A stretch of DNA of 64,000 nt from Clostridiaceae bacterium (GCA_018383195.1 JAGZOP010000001.1:1-64000), one strand, 5' to 3'; shown: positions 40,903 through 50,543, numbered from the stretch's first letter. Numbers and translations: made by a program. The notes: generated by a model from the sequence alone, not told the origin.

Positions 40903-43137
40903 TTAATCATCTTCCGGATCTTGGGTCTGCGGCAGCGTGCCGCCGGACGGATCGGTCGGCGCGGTGGTTCCGCCCGCTTCTCCCGCGCCCGGATTCTCCG
41001 GATCGACTGCGCCCGGCTCTTCCGGTTCCGGCTCTGGCTCCGGAGCAACATAGCTGCACTCTGTGCAAACCTTGCTCGGCGCATCGCCCTTCCAGTACCG
41101 TCCGGTTTCCACCGTTCCATTTGCGCGGCACGCGGAACTCGGCGCAAATCCGGAAACCGTGCAGTACGACTGCTTTTCAAAGTTATTGCTGTCGCCCATA
41201 TCGAACTCAGCAGGTTCCAAATTTTCATGGACCTTATTCATCACTTTGTTCCAGATGGTCAGCGATGGATTGCCGCTGACGCCGCTGAGATCATAGCTGC
41301 TGTCGTAACCAAACCATGTTGCGCCGGCATAATATGGCGTAAATCCACAGAACCACAGGTCACGCTTTTTCTGCGATGTACCCGTCTTGCCGCCGACATC
41401 CATACCCGATACGTTGATGCGCCGCGCGGTGCCTCCCATTGCGCTCGAAGTAACGCCCTTGAGCACATCGCGCATATAGTACACGGTCTGTTCCCGCTCA
41501 AACACCTGACGCTCGAGCAGCTCGTTTTCAAGCAGCACCGTGCCGTCCGAATTGAGCACCTTGGTATAGGTACGCGCACCGTTAAAAATGCCGTCGTTCA
41601 GGAAAATCGAGAATCCGGCAGCCATCTCACGCACAGTGACACCGCCGTTCATACCGCCGAGCGCCATCGGTGCAAGATCAATATCCGCGCTGTTCAGATG
41701 TTTGAAGTTAAGCTGCTCCGTCAGGAAATCGTATGACGCCTGCGGAGTCAGTTCATCTACAACGCGCACGGCAATCGCATTGGTTGATTTTGCCACTGCA
41801 CTGCGAATGGTCATCGGTCCGGTATAGCCGCCGCTGTCGTTGCGCGGCCATGCTCTGCCATCAATCTCCTTGAATGGCGCATTGTCGCGTACAGAATACG
41901 GGGTAATCAGTCCGGCATCCATTGCGGGACCATAAGCCGAAAGGGGCTTAATCGACGAACCCGCCTGACGCGGAGAATCAGCACGTACAAGCACGCGGTT
42001 GTCGGTCTTTTTGCCGCGGCCGCCCACAATACCCACAACATCACCCTGATTGTTGCAAATGACCATGGCGCTCTCGGGGCGCATCCCGTTGCGCGAGATA
42101 TTCGGGAAATTGGAATCGTCCTCATAGACCTCTTCCATTGCAGCCTGCACCGCCGGTTCCACCGTGGTGTAAATCTGCACACCGCCCGAAGTAACCTTCC
42201 ACTTGGCAAGCTCCAGAGGATAGTCCTTTTTCTCGACCAGATCGTTGATGACATCGTTGATAACCGCATCCGTGAAGTACGAATAGGTGTTTTCCCGCGC
42301 TTCCTTTGCGGCTTCGTACTTGTATTCCAGCGGATGTGCCTTTGCCTCATCCCGCTCACTCTCGGAAATCATTCCCTGTTTGCACATCTCATTCAGAATG
42401 GTTTCCTGCCGCTCCTTGATCGTCTCCGGATGGTTAAACGGGTCATAACGCGACGGATTCTTGGTGATGCCTGCAAGGATTGCGCACTCTGCCAAGTTCA
42501 GTTCGTCCAGATCTTTACTAAAATACGTCGTTGCCGCCGTGTTGACGCCATACGCACCCTGTCCCAGATAAATCAGGTTGAGATACATCTCAAGGATGCG
42601 GTCCTTATCCCCCAGATCTTTCTCAAGCTGCAAAGCACGGAAAATCTCATTCAGTTTGCGCTTGACCGAGTAATCCTTATCATCGGTCAGGTTTTTGATC
42701 AGCTGCTGGGTGATGGTAGAACCGCCGCCCTCTTTTCCAACAATCCAGTTGATGACGCCGTTTGCTGTGCGCTTCCAGTCTACACCTTTGTGCTCATAAA
42801 AGCGCTTGTCCTCAATCGCAATGAATGCGTTCTGCAAGTCTTTCGGGATTTCATCCAAATCCGACCAGATACGGTTTTCTCTGCCGCGCAGAACTTCATA
42901 TTCGGTGTAATCCTCTTTTTCCGGGTCCCATGCATAGACGATGCTGGTCATATCCATGTCGAACATCAATTCATTGACATCAATCTTTGCATTCGGCTCA
43001 ATATAGACGCGCAGATACAGTGCAAGCGCAACACCGCAGATGCTTGCACACATCACACACACCAGCAAAAAGGAAACGAGAAAGAAGCGCACGCCCTTAA
43101 AAACCTTTCGTGCTTTTCCTTTCTTTGTTTTTGCCAT
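40903..43137 (-). CDS. Class A penicillin-binding protein (PBP1A-like)
   Basis: A 744-residue bifunctional peptidoglycan glycosyltransferase/transpeptidase. A short cytoplasmic basic segment and one membrane helix (about 17-42) are followed by the GT51 domain with AFIAIEDKRFYEHKGVDWKR near residue 100 and GGSTITQQLIKNLT. The transpeptidase domain has the active serine in AGSSIKPLSAYGP (SxxK, near 395), KSTNAIAV (SxN) and GGKTGTSQKKRDLWF (KTG, near 570). The C-terminus is a Pro/Glu/Gly-rich tail ending TQDPEDD with a CSYVAPEPEPEPEEPG stretch. It polymerises and cross-links cell wall. Terminator not obvious; promoter at 43200-43228. Confidence 0.93.
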   Translation of the reverse strand: MAKTKKGKARKVFKGVRFFLVSFLLVCVMCASICGVALALYLRVYIEPNAKIDVNELMFDMDMTSIVYAWDPEKEDYTEYEVLRGRENRIWSDLDEIPKDLQNAFIAIEDKRFYEHKGVDWKRTANGVINWIVGKEGGGSTITQQLIKNLTDDKDYSVKRKLNEIFRALQLEKDLGDKDRILEMYLNLIYLGQGAYGVNTAATTYFSKDLDELNLAECAILAGITKNPSRYDPFNHPETIKERQETILNEMCKQGMISESERDEAKAHPLEYKYEAAKEARENTYSYFTDAVINDVINDLVEKKDYPLELAKWKVTSGGVQIYTTVEPAVQAAMEEVYEDDSNFPNISRNGMRPESAMVICNNQGDVVGIVGGRGKKTDNRVLVRADSPRQAGSSIKPLSAYGPAMDAGLITPYSVRDNAPFKEIDGRAWPRNDSGGYTGPMTIRSAVAKSTNAIAVRVVDELTPQASYDFLTEQLNFKHLNSADIDLAPMALGGMNGGVTVREMAAGFSIFLNDGIFNGARTYTKVLNSDGTVLLENELLERQVFEREQTVYYMRDVLKGVTSSAMGGTARRINVSGMDVGGKTGTSQKKRDLWFCGFTPYYAGATWFGYDSSYDLSGVSGNPSLTIWNKVMNKVHENLEPAEFDMGDSNNFEKQSYCTVSGFAPSSACRANGTVETGRYWKGDAPSKVCTECSYVAPEPEPEPEEPGAVDPENPGAGEAGGTTAPTDPSGGTLPQTQDPEDD

Positions 43138-43199
43138 ATTCAGAACCTCCTTATTCGGCAGGCTGCCGCATTGCCTGTCATAGTCCCATAAGCTTTTTC

Positions 43200-43228
43200 A
43201 TTATATCACACCCTCGACCAATTGCCAA
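43200..43228 (-). promoter_or_regulatory. Promoter of the class A PBP gene
   Basis: TTGGCA and TATAAT with 17-base spacing on the minus strand, about 60 bases before the start codon. Confidence 0.75.
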
Positions 43229-43350
43229 ATATTTTTCCTGTTTTGCGCTCTGTCTCCGTTTTTTTTGCACTTTATTCATGAATTTGTGATAATTCTCCTG
43301 TATTTTGTCCATGATAATGCATAAGAAATTTTTTCATCGGGAGGCTTATG

Positions 43351-43665
43351 ATGAAGCATTTGTCCTATTCGTTCCGTGTGCTTTCCTGCATCAGCGCAGC
43401 GGCTATACTCACCTTTTCCCTGTGGATGCTCTCCGGTCCGGCTGCGCCGGATACCGCGCAGACCGCAGGCAGTATGCCGGAATACTATGCTGCAATTGCA
43501 GAAAACCGTGTTGTAATTTACATCACCGGACGCGCTGAACCGGTACTTGTTACCGAAATTGATGCACGCACCCTGCCCGACGCCGACCGTGCACTTCTCG
43601 AGGATGGGATTTTTCTGGAAAGCGCCGCGGATGTAAACCGGCTGCTCGAAGATTACAGCGGATGA
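43351..43665 (+). CDS. BofC-like small exported protein
   Basis: A 104-residue protein with an N-terminal signal or anchor (KHLSYSFRVLSCISAAAILT, hydrophobic near residues 10-30) and a C-terminal domain with AAIAENRVVIYITGRAEP, followed by VTEIDARTLPDADRALLEDG and VNRLLEDYSG. That pattern resembles the C-terminal BofC-like domain of clostridial sporulation-associated small proteins. BofC in Bacillus inhibits the SpoIVB protease in the intermembrane space; function here is inference. GGGAGG lies six bases before this ATG and three before the previous one. It is followed by a PdaA-like gene. Confidence 0.6.
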   Translation: MKHLSYSFRVLSCISAAAILTFSLWMLSGPAAPDTAQTAGSMPEYYAAIAENRVVIYITGRAEPVLVTEIDARTLPDADRALLEDGIFLESAADVNRLLEDYSG

Positions 43666-43752
43666 AAACTGCTCTCCCATTATTTTGCGCCCTTGGTTCT
43701 GTGTCGTTGCTGATCTGCATAGAGTATCCTCAGAAAAGGGAGGATGATATTC

Positions 43753-44568
43753 TTGAAATCTGTTATTTCGACGCGCCTGTGCCGCAGAGCGCGCATTCTT
43801 CTCGGCGCAGCGGTGCTGCTCGGGTGCAGCGCGGTTATCATGCAGGTGCTTCACAGCGAACCGCCTGCACAGATTGCAGCCGCCACGGACTGGGGGCTTT
43901 CCTTCCAAACCGAAGGCGCTCCACCTATCGGCAATGCCTCCCCGGAGGCATTGCGCGCATATAATGCATACTATGTCGGCGATTGCGAAAAACCGGTTAT
44001 CTATTTGACCTTCGACGCAGGCTACGAAAGCGGCGATACGCCTGCAATCCTAGATGCGCTCAAAAAGCACAACGCCCCCGCCTGCTTTTTTGTGGTCAGC
44101 AATTACATCGAAACCGCGCCGGAACTCGTTCAGCGCATGGCAGCCGAAGGGCATCTCGTAGGCAACCATACCTCGACACATCCGGATATGTCGAAAATCT
44201 CAGACAAGACGGCGTTTGAACAGGAACTGCGCGGCGTTGAAGAACAGTATCAAACCTTGACCGGACAGGAACTTCCAAAATTCTACCGTCCGCCGCAGGG
44301 CAAATACAGCGAAGAAAATCTGAAACACGCCAAAGAGTTGGGATACACCACAGTATTTTGGAGCCTCGCCTATGTGGATTGGTACGCTGATAACCAACCC
44401 ACCCCCGAGCAGGCGTTCAGCAAGCTGATTCCACGCATCCATAACGGTGCAATCCTGCTGCTGCATTCGACCTCGCACACGAATGCGGAAATTCTGGACG
44501 CGCTTTTGACGAAATATGAGGAACTGGGATATTCTTTTGGTGCACTCACTGATCTTGTCCGCGCATAA
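43753..44568 (+). CDS. PdaA-like polysaccharide deacetylase
   Basis: About 271 residues. An N-terminal hydrophobic segment (ARILLGAAVLLGCSAVIMQV) anchors or exports it. The NodB domain shows IYLTFDAGYESGDTP, where TFDAGYE stands in for the usual TFDDGYE, as in PdaA; NHTSTHPDMSK supplies the metal histidines and FYRPPQGKYSEE the third motif. PdaA makes muramic delta-lactam in spore cortex by N-deacetylation. GGGAGG abuts the ATG at 43744, so initiation is more likely at the in-frame TTG nine bases downstream of the RBS. Its partner is the BofC-like gene upstream. Confidence 0.85.
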   Translation: MKSVISTRLCRRARILLGAAVLLGCSAVIMQVLHSEPPAQIAAATDWGLSFQTEGAPPIGNASPEALRAYNAYYVGDCEKPVIYLTFDAGYESGDTPAILDALKKHNAPACFFVVSNYIETAPELVQRMAAEGHLVGNHTSTHPDMSKISDKTAFEQELRGVEEQYQTLTGQELPKFYRPPQGKYSEENLKHAKELGYTTVFWSLAYVDWYADNQPTPEQAFSKLIPRIHNGAILLLHSTSHTNAEILDALLTKYEELGYSFGALTDLVRA

Positions 44569-44571
44569 AGC

Positions 44572-44606
44572 AAAGGACTTCTGCCCGTTCCGGCAGAAGT
44601 CCTTTT
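44572..44606. terminator. Bidirectional terminator between pdaA-like and aroF
   Basis: AAAGGACTTCTGCC and GGCAGAAGTCCTTT form a 14-bp stem with a six-base loop and short T-tracts on both strands. Confidence 0.8.
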
Positions 44607-44612
44607 GTGTTT

Positions 44613-45626
44613 TTACTGAAGCGTGCGGCCCTCAAACGCCGCGCGGCGCTTAATATCCTCCATCACCTCATCGAACATTGGCAGATTGAGCGACTGCGCA
44701 CCGTCACACAGCGCGCACTTCGGATTGTTGTGCGTTTCAATCATCAAACCATCCGCGCCTGCGGCAATCGCCGCACGCGACAGAGGCGCAACCAGTTCGC
44801 GCTTGCCCGCAGCATGGCTCGGGTCAATGATAATCGGCAGATGGGTCAGGTTTTTCACGAGCGGAACCGCAGAAATATCCAGATTGTTGCGGATCATCGT
44901 CTCGAATGTGCGGATGCCGCGCTCACACAGCATCACGTTGGTGTTGCCGCCTGCAAAAATATACTCTGCCGCCATCAGGAACTCCTCCATCGTCGCAGAC
45001 AAGCCGCGCTTGAGAAGAATCGGCTTTTTCGAGCGTCCCAGTTCCTTGAGCAGCATAAAGTTCTGCATGTTGCGCGCACCAAGCTGAATGATATCGACAT
45101 CGGCAAACAAATCCAGATGCTTTTCGCTCATAATCTCGGTGACAATCGGCATCCCGGTCTGGCGCTTGGCTTCGAGCAGCAGCTTAAGCCCTTCCGCCTC
45201 CAGCCCTTGGAACGAGTACGGCGAGGTGCGGGGCTTAAATGCACCGCCGCGCAAAAACGATGCGCCCGCCTTTTTCACGCTCTCCGCGACTTCAAGAATC
45301 TGATCTTCGCTTTCTACCGAACACGGTCCGGAAAATACATTAAAATATCCCGCGCCAATCTTGCGTCCCGCAACTTCAATAATGGTATCTTCCGGATGGA
45401 ACTTGCGGTTAACCTGCTTGAACGGCTCCGTCACGCGCTGTACACGCTCTACAATATCAAATACCTCGAAATCACTCGGGTCAATCGCAGAAGTATCGCC
45501 CAGCAGTCCAATAATCGTTGTATTCGAGCCTTCAGAATAGTTAACAGACAGGCCCTTTTCCTTGATGCGGCAAATCAGCCGGGAAATGCGTTCCTGTTCC
45601 GGATTGGGTTTCAGAATGATAATCAT
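44613..45626 (-). CDS. aroF: 3-deoxy-7-phosphoheptulonate (DAHP) synthase
   Basis: A 337-residue type I-beta DAHP synthase, first step of the shikimate pathway from PEP and erythrose 4-phosphate. A ferredoxin-like regulatory domain at about 1-70 (starting MIIILKPNPEQERISRL) precedes the barrel with FSGPCSVESEDQILEVAE near residue 95, GAFKPRTSPYSFQG near 130, and PIIIDPSHAAGKRELV near 270. The N-terminal domain resembles that of Thermotoga-type enzymes and may mediate feedback by tyrosine or phenylalanine. Other aro genes are not nearby. Confidence 0.94.
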   Translation of the reverse strand: MIIILKPNPEQERISRLICRIKEKGLSVNYSEGSNTTIIGLLGDTSAIDPSDFEVFDIVERVQRVTEPFKQVNRKFHPEDTIIEVAGRKIGAGYFNVFSGPCSVESEDQILEVAESVKKAGASFLRGGAFKPRTSPYSFQGLEAEGLKLLLEAKRQTGMPIVTEIMSEKHLDLFADVDIIQLGARNMQNFMLLKELGRSKKPILLKRGLSATMEEFLMAAEYIFAGGNTNVMLCERGIRTFETMIRNNLDISAVPLVKNLTHLPIIIDPSHAAGKRELVAPLSRAAIAAGADGLMIETHNNPKCALCDGAQSLNLPMFDEVMEDIKRRAAFEGRTLQ

Positions 45627-45719
45627 AGTGGAAGCTCCTTTTTTTATTGCAATCTGCTTTTCATTATAACACGGAATTGAAAAAAGAAAATACTTTTATC
45701 TGATAAAGCGGCAAGTTTT

Positions 45720-46454
45720 TTATTCTTCGATTGCAAGAAGCTCCTTTTCCACCCCTTGCCTGAATTCTTCCCAACGATCTGCATCCAGCAGTTTGGACGG
45801 ACAATGTTTTCCCGAAAAATCCTGATGCTTTTTGAGGTCCTCCATCGTCAGACCATATTCATGCAGCAGCCGTGCAGCAAGTTTCTGGGTATTGCGCATC
45901 GTCTGTTCATAATCTCCATCTGCATTCACGCACATTTCCACGCCAATTCCATTCTTATTTCCGCCGTTCTCTTCCATATGGTCGCCCGCGTGGAATGCGG
46001 TTTCATCATCCGGAATATGATGCCAGATTTCGTGGTCATCCACCGTGTAATGCCAGCTCAGTTCCTGCGTCGCACCATTTGAGTGGATAAATCGATTATG
46101 TCCTTCTGCATTGGCGCCCTCTTTGACATTATCGGTCTCATGGATGACAACATACTGAATTCGGCGCTTTTCCCCCGGTCTGCCCGGCGTGCCTTCCTCC
46201 AAAAAATCCTCGTACACCGGAATCCCGTCAATGTAAGTCAGATTCGCGTCATCCTGCCATTTTGCGCGCAAAAGCTGCTGTGCCGCCACTGCAATCAATA
46301 TAATCCCGAGCACCGTGCCAAGCAGAATCAGCGGTCTGTAATTTTTTCTTTTTCTGCGGCGCTGGGATTTTCTCGGTGGTCGTCCGCCGGAGGATTCCCC
46401 GCCTTGCCTGCGTGTGCTCCTTTTCGGTTTTGTGTGAAAACTGACGATCTTCAT
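45720..46454 (-). CDS. Membrane-anchored Amidase_2 N-acetylmuramoyl-L-alanine amidase
   Basis: A 244-residue protein with a very basic cytoplasmic N-terminus (many Lys/Arg to residue 40), one membrane segment (PLILLGTVLGIILIAVAAQQ, residues 40-60) and an extracellular amidase domain. Zinc-site residues are seen in IQYVVIHETDNVKEG (near 105), SWHYTVDDHEIWHHIP and KHQDFSGKHCPSKLLD (near 215). It should cleave muramyl-alanine amide bonds at the cell surface. Not closely similar in sequence to the endolysin-like amidase at 27.6 kb. It is a single gene. Confidence 0.88.
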   Translation of the reverse strand: MKIVSFHTKPKRSTRRQGGESSGGRPPRKSQRRRKRKNYRPLILLGTVLGIILIAVAAQQLLRAKWQDDANLTYIDGIPVYEDFLEEGTPGRPGEKRRIQYVVIHETDNVKEGANAEGHNRFIHSNGATQELSWHYTVDDHEIWHHIPDDETAFHAGDHMEENGGNKNGIGVEMCVNADGDYEQTMRNTQKLAARLLHEYGLTMEDLKKHQDFSGKHCPSKLLDADRWEEFRQGVEKELLAIEE

Positions 46455-46613
46455 GACTGTTTCTCCTTCCCCACCGGGCGCGCTTCGCCATCAGCGACCC
46501 GTTTTATTTATTGTACTCCAGACCTCTGTCCAAATGCAAAGAATGATTTATGAATTTTTCAAATTCGGTCTGTGAATGAGAGCCTGTCACAATTCAGTTG
46601 GTTCACCGCAAAT

Positions 46614-46645
46614 AAAAAAAGCGGAGCCTGCGCTCCGCTTTTTTA
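46614..46645 (-). terminator. Terminator of the O-antigen-ligase-like gene
   Basis: AAGCGGAGC and GCTCCGCTT form a stem with A- and T-tracts on either side; it overlaps the stop codon region and probably acts in both directions. Confidence 0.8.
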
Positions 46646-47962
46646 TTTGATCTGGTCACCCTTTGTGATATAGCGTGCATACGCAAGCGTAACCGCAAAG
46701 TAGAACCCGGAAGTCACGGTAAACAGCACATGACCGGCAATGGTCAGATAAGCAACGCACAAACCGAGCGACAAAAATGCGCCCAGCGCAAGCACGCTGA
46801 AATGCCGGAACATGCGAATCAGGAAGCCGACGCCTTCCTTGAAATACAGCCACAGCATCGTGAGGAAGCCAAAAATACCGTAATAAATCAGAACTTCGCA
46901 CAAATCCATCTCAATGGTTTCCACCTGCGAGCCGCGCCCCACGCCAAAAAGCATGGTTAAAATGCCGCCGCCCGTGTAATCCTCCCACTGCGGCGCCAGT
47001 TTTTTCAGACGCCCGCTGAACATCAGCGTTTCCGGAGATTCATTCTTGGCATCCTCAAAACCACCCAATGTTGCCTCCAGCGTGTCACTGATACTCGTTC
47101 CGCTAAACAGCGTTGCCAGTCCGGAAATCAGCACAAAAATCAGTACAAACAGCAGAATGATGCACACGATACGCTTGAGCGCCTCTGCATCGCGGTGCGC
47201 AAGACGCACGAGCATATATCCAACTACACCGACAACCGACACACCAATGGCAAGAAATGCGGTTTTTGTACCGATCATCAGCATGCTCAGCAGCGTCATT
47301 GCCAGCGGCAGTGCACAGAATAGATGCTTCTTTTTCGTGATAGTCTTCCGGTCAATCGACAGGTAATAGCAGGTGCCAATCGGGAACAAAATCATCAGTG
47401 CACCCGTAATATCGTTGCCCGAATAATAAAAGCCACGGAACCCGCGATAACCAAAGCGGTCTGCATATGTATAATGTCCTGCGCCGAAAATATACGGAAC
47501 CACGATTACAACCGTCAGCAGGAACAGCGACGCCATAATATACTGATGAAACCGGTCAAGGGTCTTTTCCCGCGGCATCCCTGCGCGTTCCATCAGGCGG
47601 CAGTATACAAAAAATACCGCAACGTTATATGCAAATTTGGCGAAATACTGCACGTCGATAAAAATCGAAATCCCGCCAAAAGTGATAAACTCACTCACGA
47701 CGCTGAGCGCCCACGCAATCCCCATCGGAATGGCGATTTTGACCGACTTCCAATCCTTGATGAGGAAAATATAGCCGACCATGACGAGCAGCACAAGCAT
47801 GCGGATAATCAGCGACGGCGTAATCGGCGCGACGCTTGCGGAACTGTACACATCCCCGTGTGTCACGAACTGGATATACAAACCGCTTACAATATCCAGA
47901 ATTGGATTCAAAATAAGATAAAACCAGAAAAATTTCTCCAGTTTTTCAATCTGTTTTGACAC
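46643..47962 (-). CDS. O-antigen ligase/Wzy-like polymerase membrane protein
   Basis: A 439-residue polytopic protein with about ten hydrophobic segments and a large extracytoplasmic loop near residues 285-335 (SISDTLEATLGGFEDAK..., FSGRLKKLAPQWEDY), the arrangement of Wzy/WaaL-type polymerases. FRGFYYSGNDITGALMI and TGGGILTMLFGVGRGSQ contain residues commonly conserved in this family. In Gram-positive bacteria such proteins polymerise or ligate surface polysaccharides. No glycosyltransferase cluster adjoins it, so the substrate is unknown. Confidence 0.75.
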   Translation of the reverse strand: MSKQIEKLEKFFWFYLILNPILDIVSGLYIQFVTHGDVYSSASVAPITPSLIIRMLVLLVMVGYIFLIKDWKSVKIAIPMGIAWALSVVSEFITFGGISIFIDVQYFAKFAYNVAVFFVYCRLMERAGMPREKTLDRFHQYIMASLFLLTVVIVVPYIFGAGHYTYADRFGYRGFRGFYYSGNDITGALMILFPIGTCYYLSIDRKTITKKKHLFCALPLAMTLLSMLMIGTKTAFLAIGVSVVGVVGYMLVRLAHRDAEALKRIVCIILLFVLIFVLISGLATLFSGTSISDTLEATLGGFEDAKNESPETLMFSGRLKKLAPQWEDYTGGGILTMLFGVGRGSQVETIEMDLCEVLIYYGIFGFLTMLWLYFKEGVGFLIRMFRHFSVLALGAFLSLGLCVAYLTIAGHVLFTVTSGFYFAVTLAYARYITKGDQIK

Positions 47963-48032
47963 TGTTTCACTTCCTTACAGGTTTGATTCGGATTTTTTGA
48001 CTTTTTAATCATACCACAAGCGGCTTTCCGAC

Positions 48033-48623
48033 TCAACCCTTTTCGCCGGAAAACAGCCGATGGCGCAGCGCGCTCACGACCTCGACCGTCTTGAACCGGA
48101 ACGCATAGCGCGGCGCAATGCCCGCTTCCTCCGGGTCAGCCGCCTCCCCTGCCGCCGCCTCATTGCACAGCGGCGGAAACACCACGCACCACCAGTTTTG
48201 TCCTGCGCCTTCCCCAATCGTCACACGCAGACCGAGATACTCTCCCGCAGGCAGCGAAAACTTCGTATAGTCGCGCGTCGGATAATATTCCTCTGCGAGC
48301 TTCACCGATACCGCGCGGGACTCGCCCAGATTTTTCAGAGTTTGACGCGCATGGTTTGCAAGCGCTTGTAAATTCGGCAGCAGCCGCTCGCGCACAGCCT
48401 CCCGATTTTCCGCGCCCTCTAAAATCGGGGCACAGAACCTCAGCACCTCATCGCGTACCAGTAACTTAATTTCCTGATCGTGCGGGGTATCCGAATTTGC
48501 GACTACATGCAGCCGCAGTAACCCATTTGCCATGGCATCCTGCGCGCAGCTTGCCGCTGCCGCATATGTAAACAGTGCTGCGACTACGATCAGCAGCGCG
48601 CATTCCAATCGTCTGAATTTCAT
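48033..48623 (-). CDS. spoIIR: Stage II sporulation protein R
   Basis: A 196-residue secreted signalling protein. A hydrophobic N-terminus (LECALLIVVAALFTYAAAAS) precedes the family core: ANGLLRLHVVANSDTPHDQEIKL near residue 35, VRDEVLRF and LAEEYYPTRDYTKFSLPAGEYLGLRV. In Bacillus SpoIIR is made in the forespore and activates SpoIIGA, which processes pro-sigma-E. Its presence shows that the organism forms, or descends from a maker of, endospores. GGAGG lies seven bases before the chosen ATG. It follows ispE and a PHP gene in one direction and may share their transcript, though a forespore promoter would be expected. Confidence 0.92.
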   Translation of the reverse strand: MKFRRLECALLIVVAALFTYAAAASCAQDAMANGLLRLHVVANSDTPHDQEIKLLVRDEVLRFCAPILEGAENREAVRERLLPNLQALANHARQTLKNLGESRAVSVKLAEEYYPTRDYTKFSLPAGEYLGLRVTIGEGAGQNWWCVVFPPLCNEAAAGEAADPEEAGIAPRYAFRFKTVEVVSALRHRLFSGEKG

Positions 48624-48680
48624 CAAAGTGCCTCCGTCCTCTGGATTTGTTATCCAGAGTATGGACGGCAGCACTGTAGT

Positions 48681-49580
48681 TTATACCGGATTTTGCAGAA
48701 AATCATTTTGTGCGTTGTTCGCCCGCAGGATGGTCGTGACATAGGTTTCCGGATAGTGCACGTGCAACAGCTCACCCGCCTGCGCAGCTTTCTCCAAATC
48801 AGAAAAAAGCCCAAACACGGTCGGTCCCGAACCGCTCATCACTGCGCCGTCCGCACCCGCGTCCAACATCACATTTTCGATCTGACCGATCTCGGCATAA
48901 TCGCTGCCCGTGACCTCCTCCATCACATTAAACAGCCTGTGGCAGACCCCGGGATAGTCCGCCTGTCCAAGCGCTTCAATCATTCCATTCGTATCCGGGC
49001 GCACCGGTAAGTTTCCGCCCCGCATCCTGCGATATACATTCGCCGTCACCACTGAAAACGGCGGCTTGCACACCACAACATAACAGGACGGCATAGGCGG
49101 CAGCGGGGTCAGCACTTCGCCAATCCCTTCGGCAAGCATGGACCCGCCGTGAATACAATACGGCACATCCGCACCAATTTTTACACCGATTCTGCACAGC
49201 GCATCCACCGAAAGCCCGGCATCATACAGCCGGTTCAGCGCACGCAGCACTGCTGCGGCATCGGTAGAACCGCCAGCCATTCCGGCAGCGACCGGAATGC
49301 ATTTGTCCAGTTCAATGTGCACGCCATCGCAGGGGATTCCGGTTTCCTCGAAAAATACACCCGCTGCGCGCACCGCCAAATTATTGCTGTCGCTCGGCAG
49401 AAAGCCTAAATTTGATGCAACCGAAATCCCTGTTTCGGTGCCGCGCGTCACAGTTACGTCATCGTGCAGACCGATCGACTGCATGATCATTTTGACCGTA
49501 TGATACCCATTTGGCAGTTTTCCGGTCACGTCCAATGTCAAATTGATCTTGGCATGCGCCCGCAAATTGATTTTGTTCAT
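48681..49580 (-). CDS. ispE: 4-diphosphocytidyl-2-C-methyl-D-erythritol kinase
   Basis: A 299-residue GHMP kinase of the MEP isoprenoid pathway. It begins with the typical INLRAHAKINLTLDVTGK; the ATP-binding motif is IPVAAGMAGGSTDAAAVLRAL near residue 95, and AVMSGSGPTVFGLF near 255 is the third GHMP motif. AGGAAAG lies upstream of this ATG, the earlier in-frame GTG being within the RBS. The MEP pathway supplies isoprenoid precursors for undecaprenyl phosphate. Thirteen bases separate it from the PHP gene upstream. Confidence 0.95.
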   Translation of the reverse strand: MNKINLRAHAKINLTLDVTGKLPNGYHTVKMIMQSIGLHDDVTVTRGTETGISVASNLGFLPSDSNNLAVRAAGVFFEETGIPCDGVHIELDKCIPVAAGMAGGSTDAAAVLRALNRLYDAGLSVDALCRIGVKIGADVPYCIHGGSMLAEGIGEVLTPLPPMPSCYVVVCKPPFSVVTANVYRRMRGGNLPVRPDTNGMIEALGQADYPGVCHRLFNVMEEVTGSDYAEIGQIENVMLDAGADGAVMSGSGPTVFGLFSDLEKAAQAGELLHVHYPETYVTTILRANNAQNDFLQNPV

Positions 49581-49592
49581 CACTTTCCTCAC

Positions 49593-50387
49593 TTATCCAA
49601 CCGAAACCGCATATGGCTTACGGTTTCGATATACCATCACCTCATGAAATCCATGGCGTTTGGCGTGCGCGATGCATTCTTCTGCGCCCCGACCGACCAA
49701 AGCTGCCGCGTGCGAATCTGAGCCGATGGAGATCATCGTCCCGCCCAGTCGTCGGTATTCTTCCAGCACGAAATCCTCCGGTCCCACCTGTTTCATCCAT
49801 GCAAACAGTCCCGCAGCGTTGATCTCAAACGACAGCTCCCGGTCAATGATTGCACGCAGCACCGGTGTCACCCATTCCATAAAATTTTCAAAGGACGGAT
49901 GATTGTAGTCGCGTTTCATGACCCGCAGTGGATAGTCCAGATGGGCGAACACGTCAAAGCCGCCATGCTCCGCCATTTTTTTCGCTTCAACCAGATAATC
50001 CCGCAGCAACTGCTCCTGATCGAGGTTGTCGTAATCCATATCGTAAAAATCGATGTCGTTCGGCATGGCGTGCAGAGAGCCGATGACAACATCAAACGGA
50101 TATGTCTCCAGCAGTTCCATGGCAGTGGGGTCTGCATTGGGCTCCCCGAGTTCGATTCCTTTGAGAACTTCGATCTGATCTCCATACTGCGTACGCGCCT
50201 TATCAATCTCCGCCTGCACCCCCGCAAGGTCCAGTTCCATCGGCGGACGGTTCCAGAAATAATCTTTATGATCGGTTACTGCAATCACAGAAAGCCCCCG
50301 CTTGATGGACGCGGCAGCAAGTTCCATTACCGTATTCGGCTGTGCATCAAATGAAAAATGCGAATGCATATGTAAATCTACCAGCAT
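49593..50387 (-). CDS. PHP-domain histidinol-phosphatase-family protein
   Basis: A 264-residue PHP hydrolase of the HisJ/HisK type. Metal ligands are seen in VDLHMHSHFSFDAQP at the N-terminus, AVTDHKDYFW, GIELGEP, VIGSLHAMP, FAHLDYPLR and SIGSDSHAAA. The family name derives from histidinol phosphatase, but many members in Clostridia act on other phosphates; no his genes are here. Thirteen bases upstream of ispE, so co-transcribed. A different PHP protein lies with hprK. Confidence 0.8.
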   Translation of the reverse strand: MLVDLHMHSHFSFDAQPNTVMELAAASIKRGLSVIAVTDHKDYFWNRPPMELDLAGVQAEIDKARTQYGDQIEVLKGIELGEPNADPTAMELLETYPFDVVIGSLHAMPNDIDFYDMDYDNLDQEQLLRDYLVEAKKMAEHGGFDVFAHLDYPLRVMKRDYNHPSFENFMEWVTPVLRAIIDRELSFEINAAGLFAWMKQVGPEDFVLEEYRRLGGTMISIGSDSHAAALVGRGAEECIAHAKRHGFHEVMVYRNRKPYAVSVG

Positions 50388-50543
50388 AGGTTTCCTCCCC
50401 GCCGCACCAGACGCGGCTTTGATCTGTATTTTTCTATTATACCATAGGAAAAGCGGGAAAAAACATCACCTTTTTGTAAAAAATCCTGCCGCATATCCGG
50501 CAGAACTTCGGTGCAAACTATCCTTGGAAAAGGGGTGAGAACT

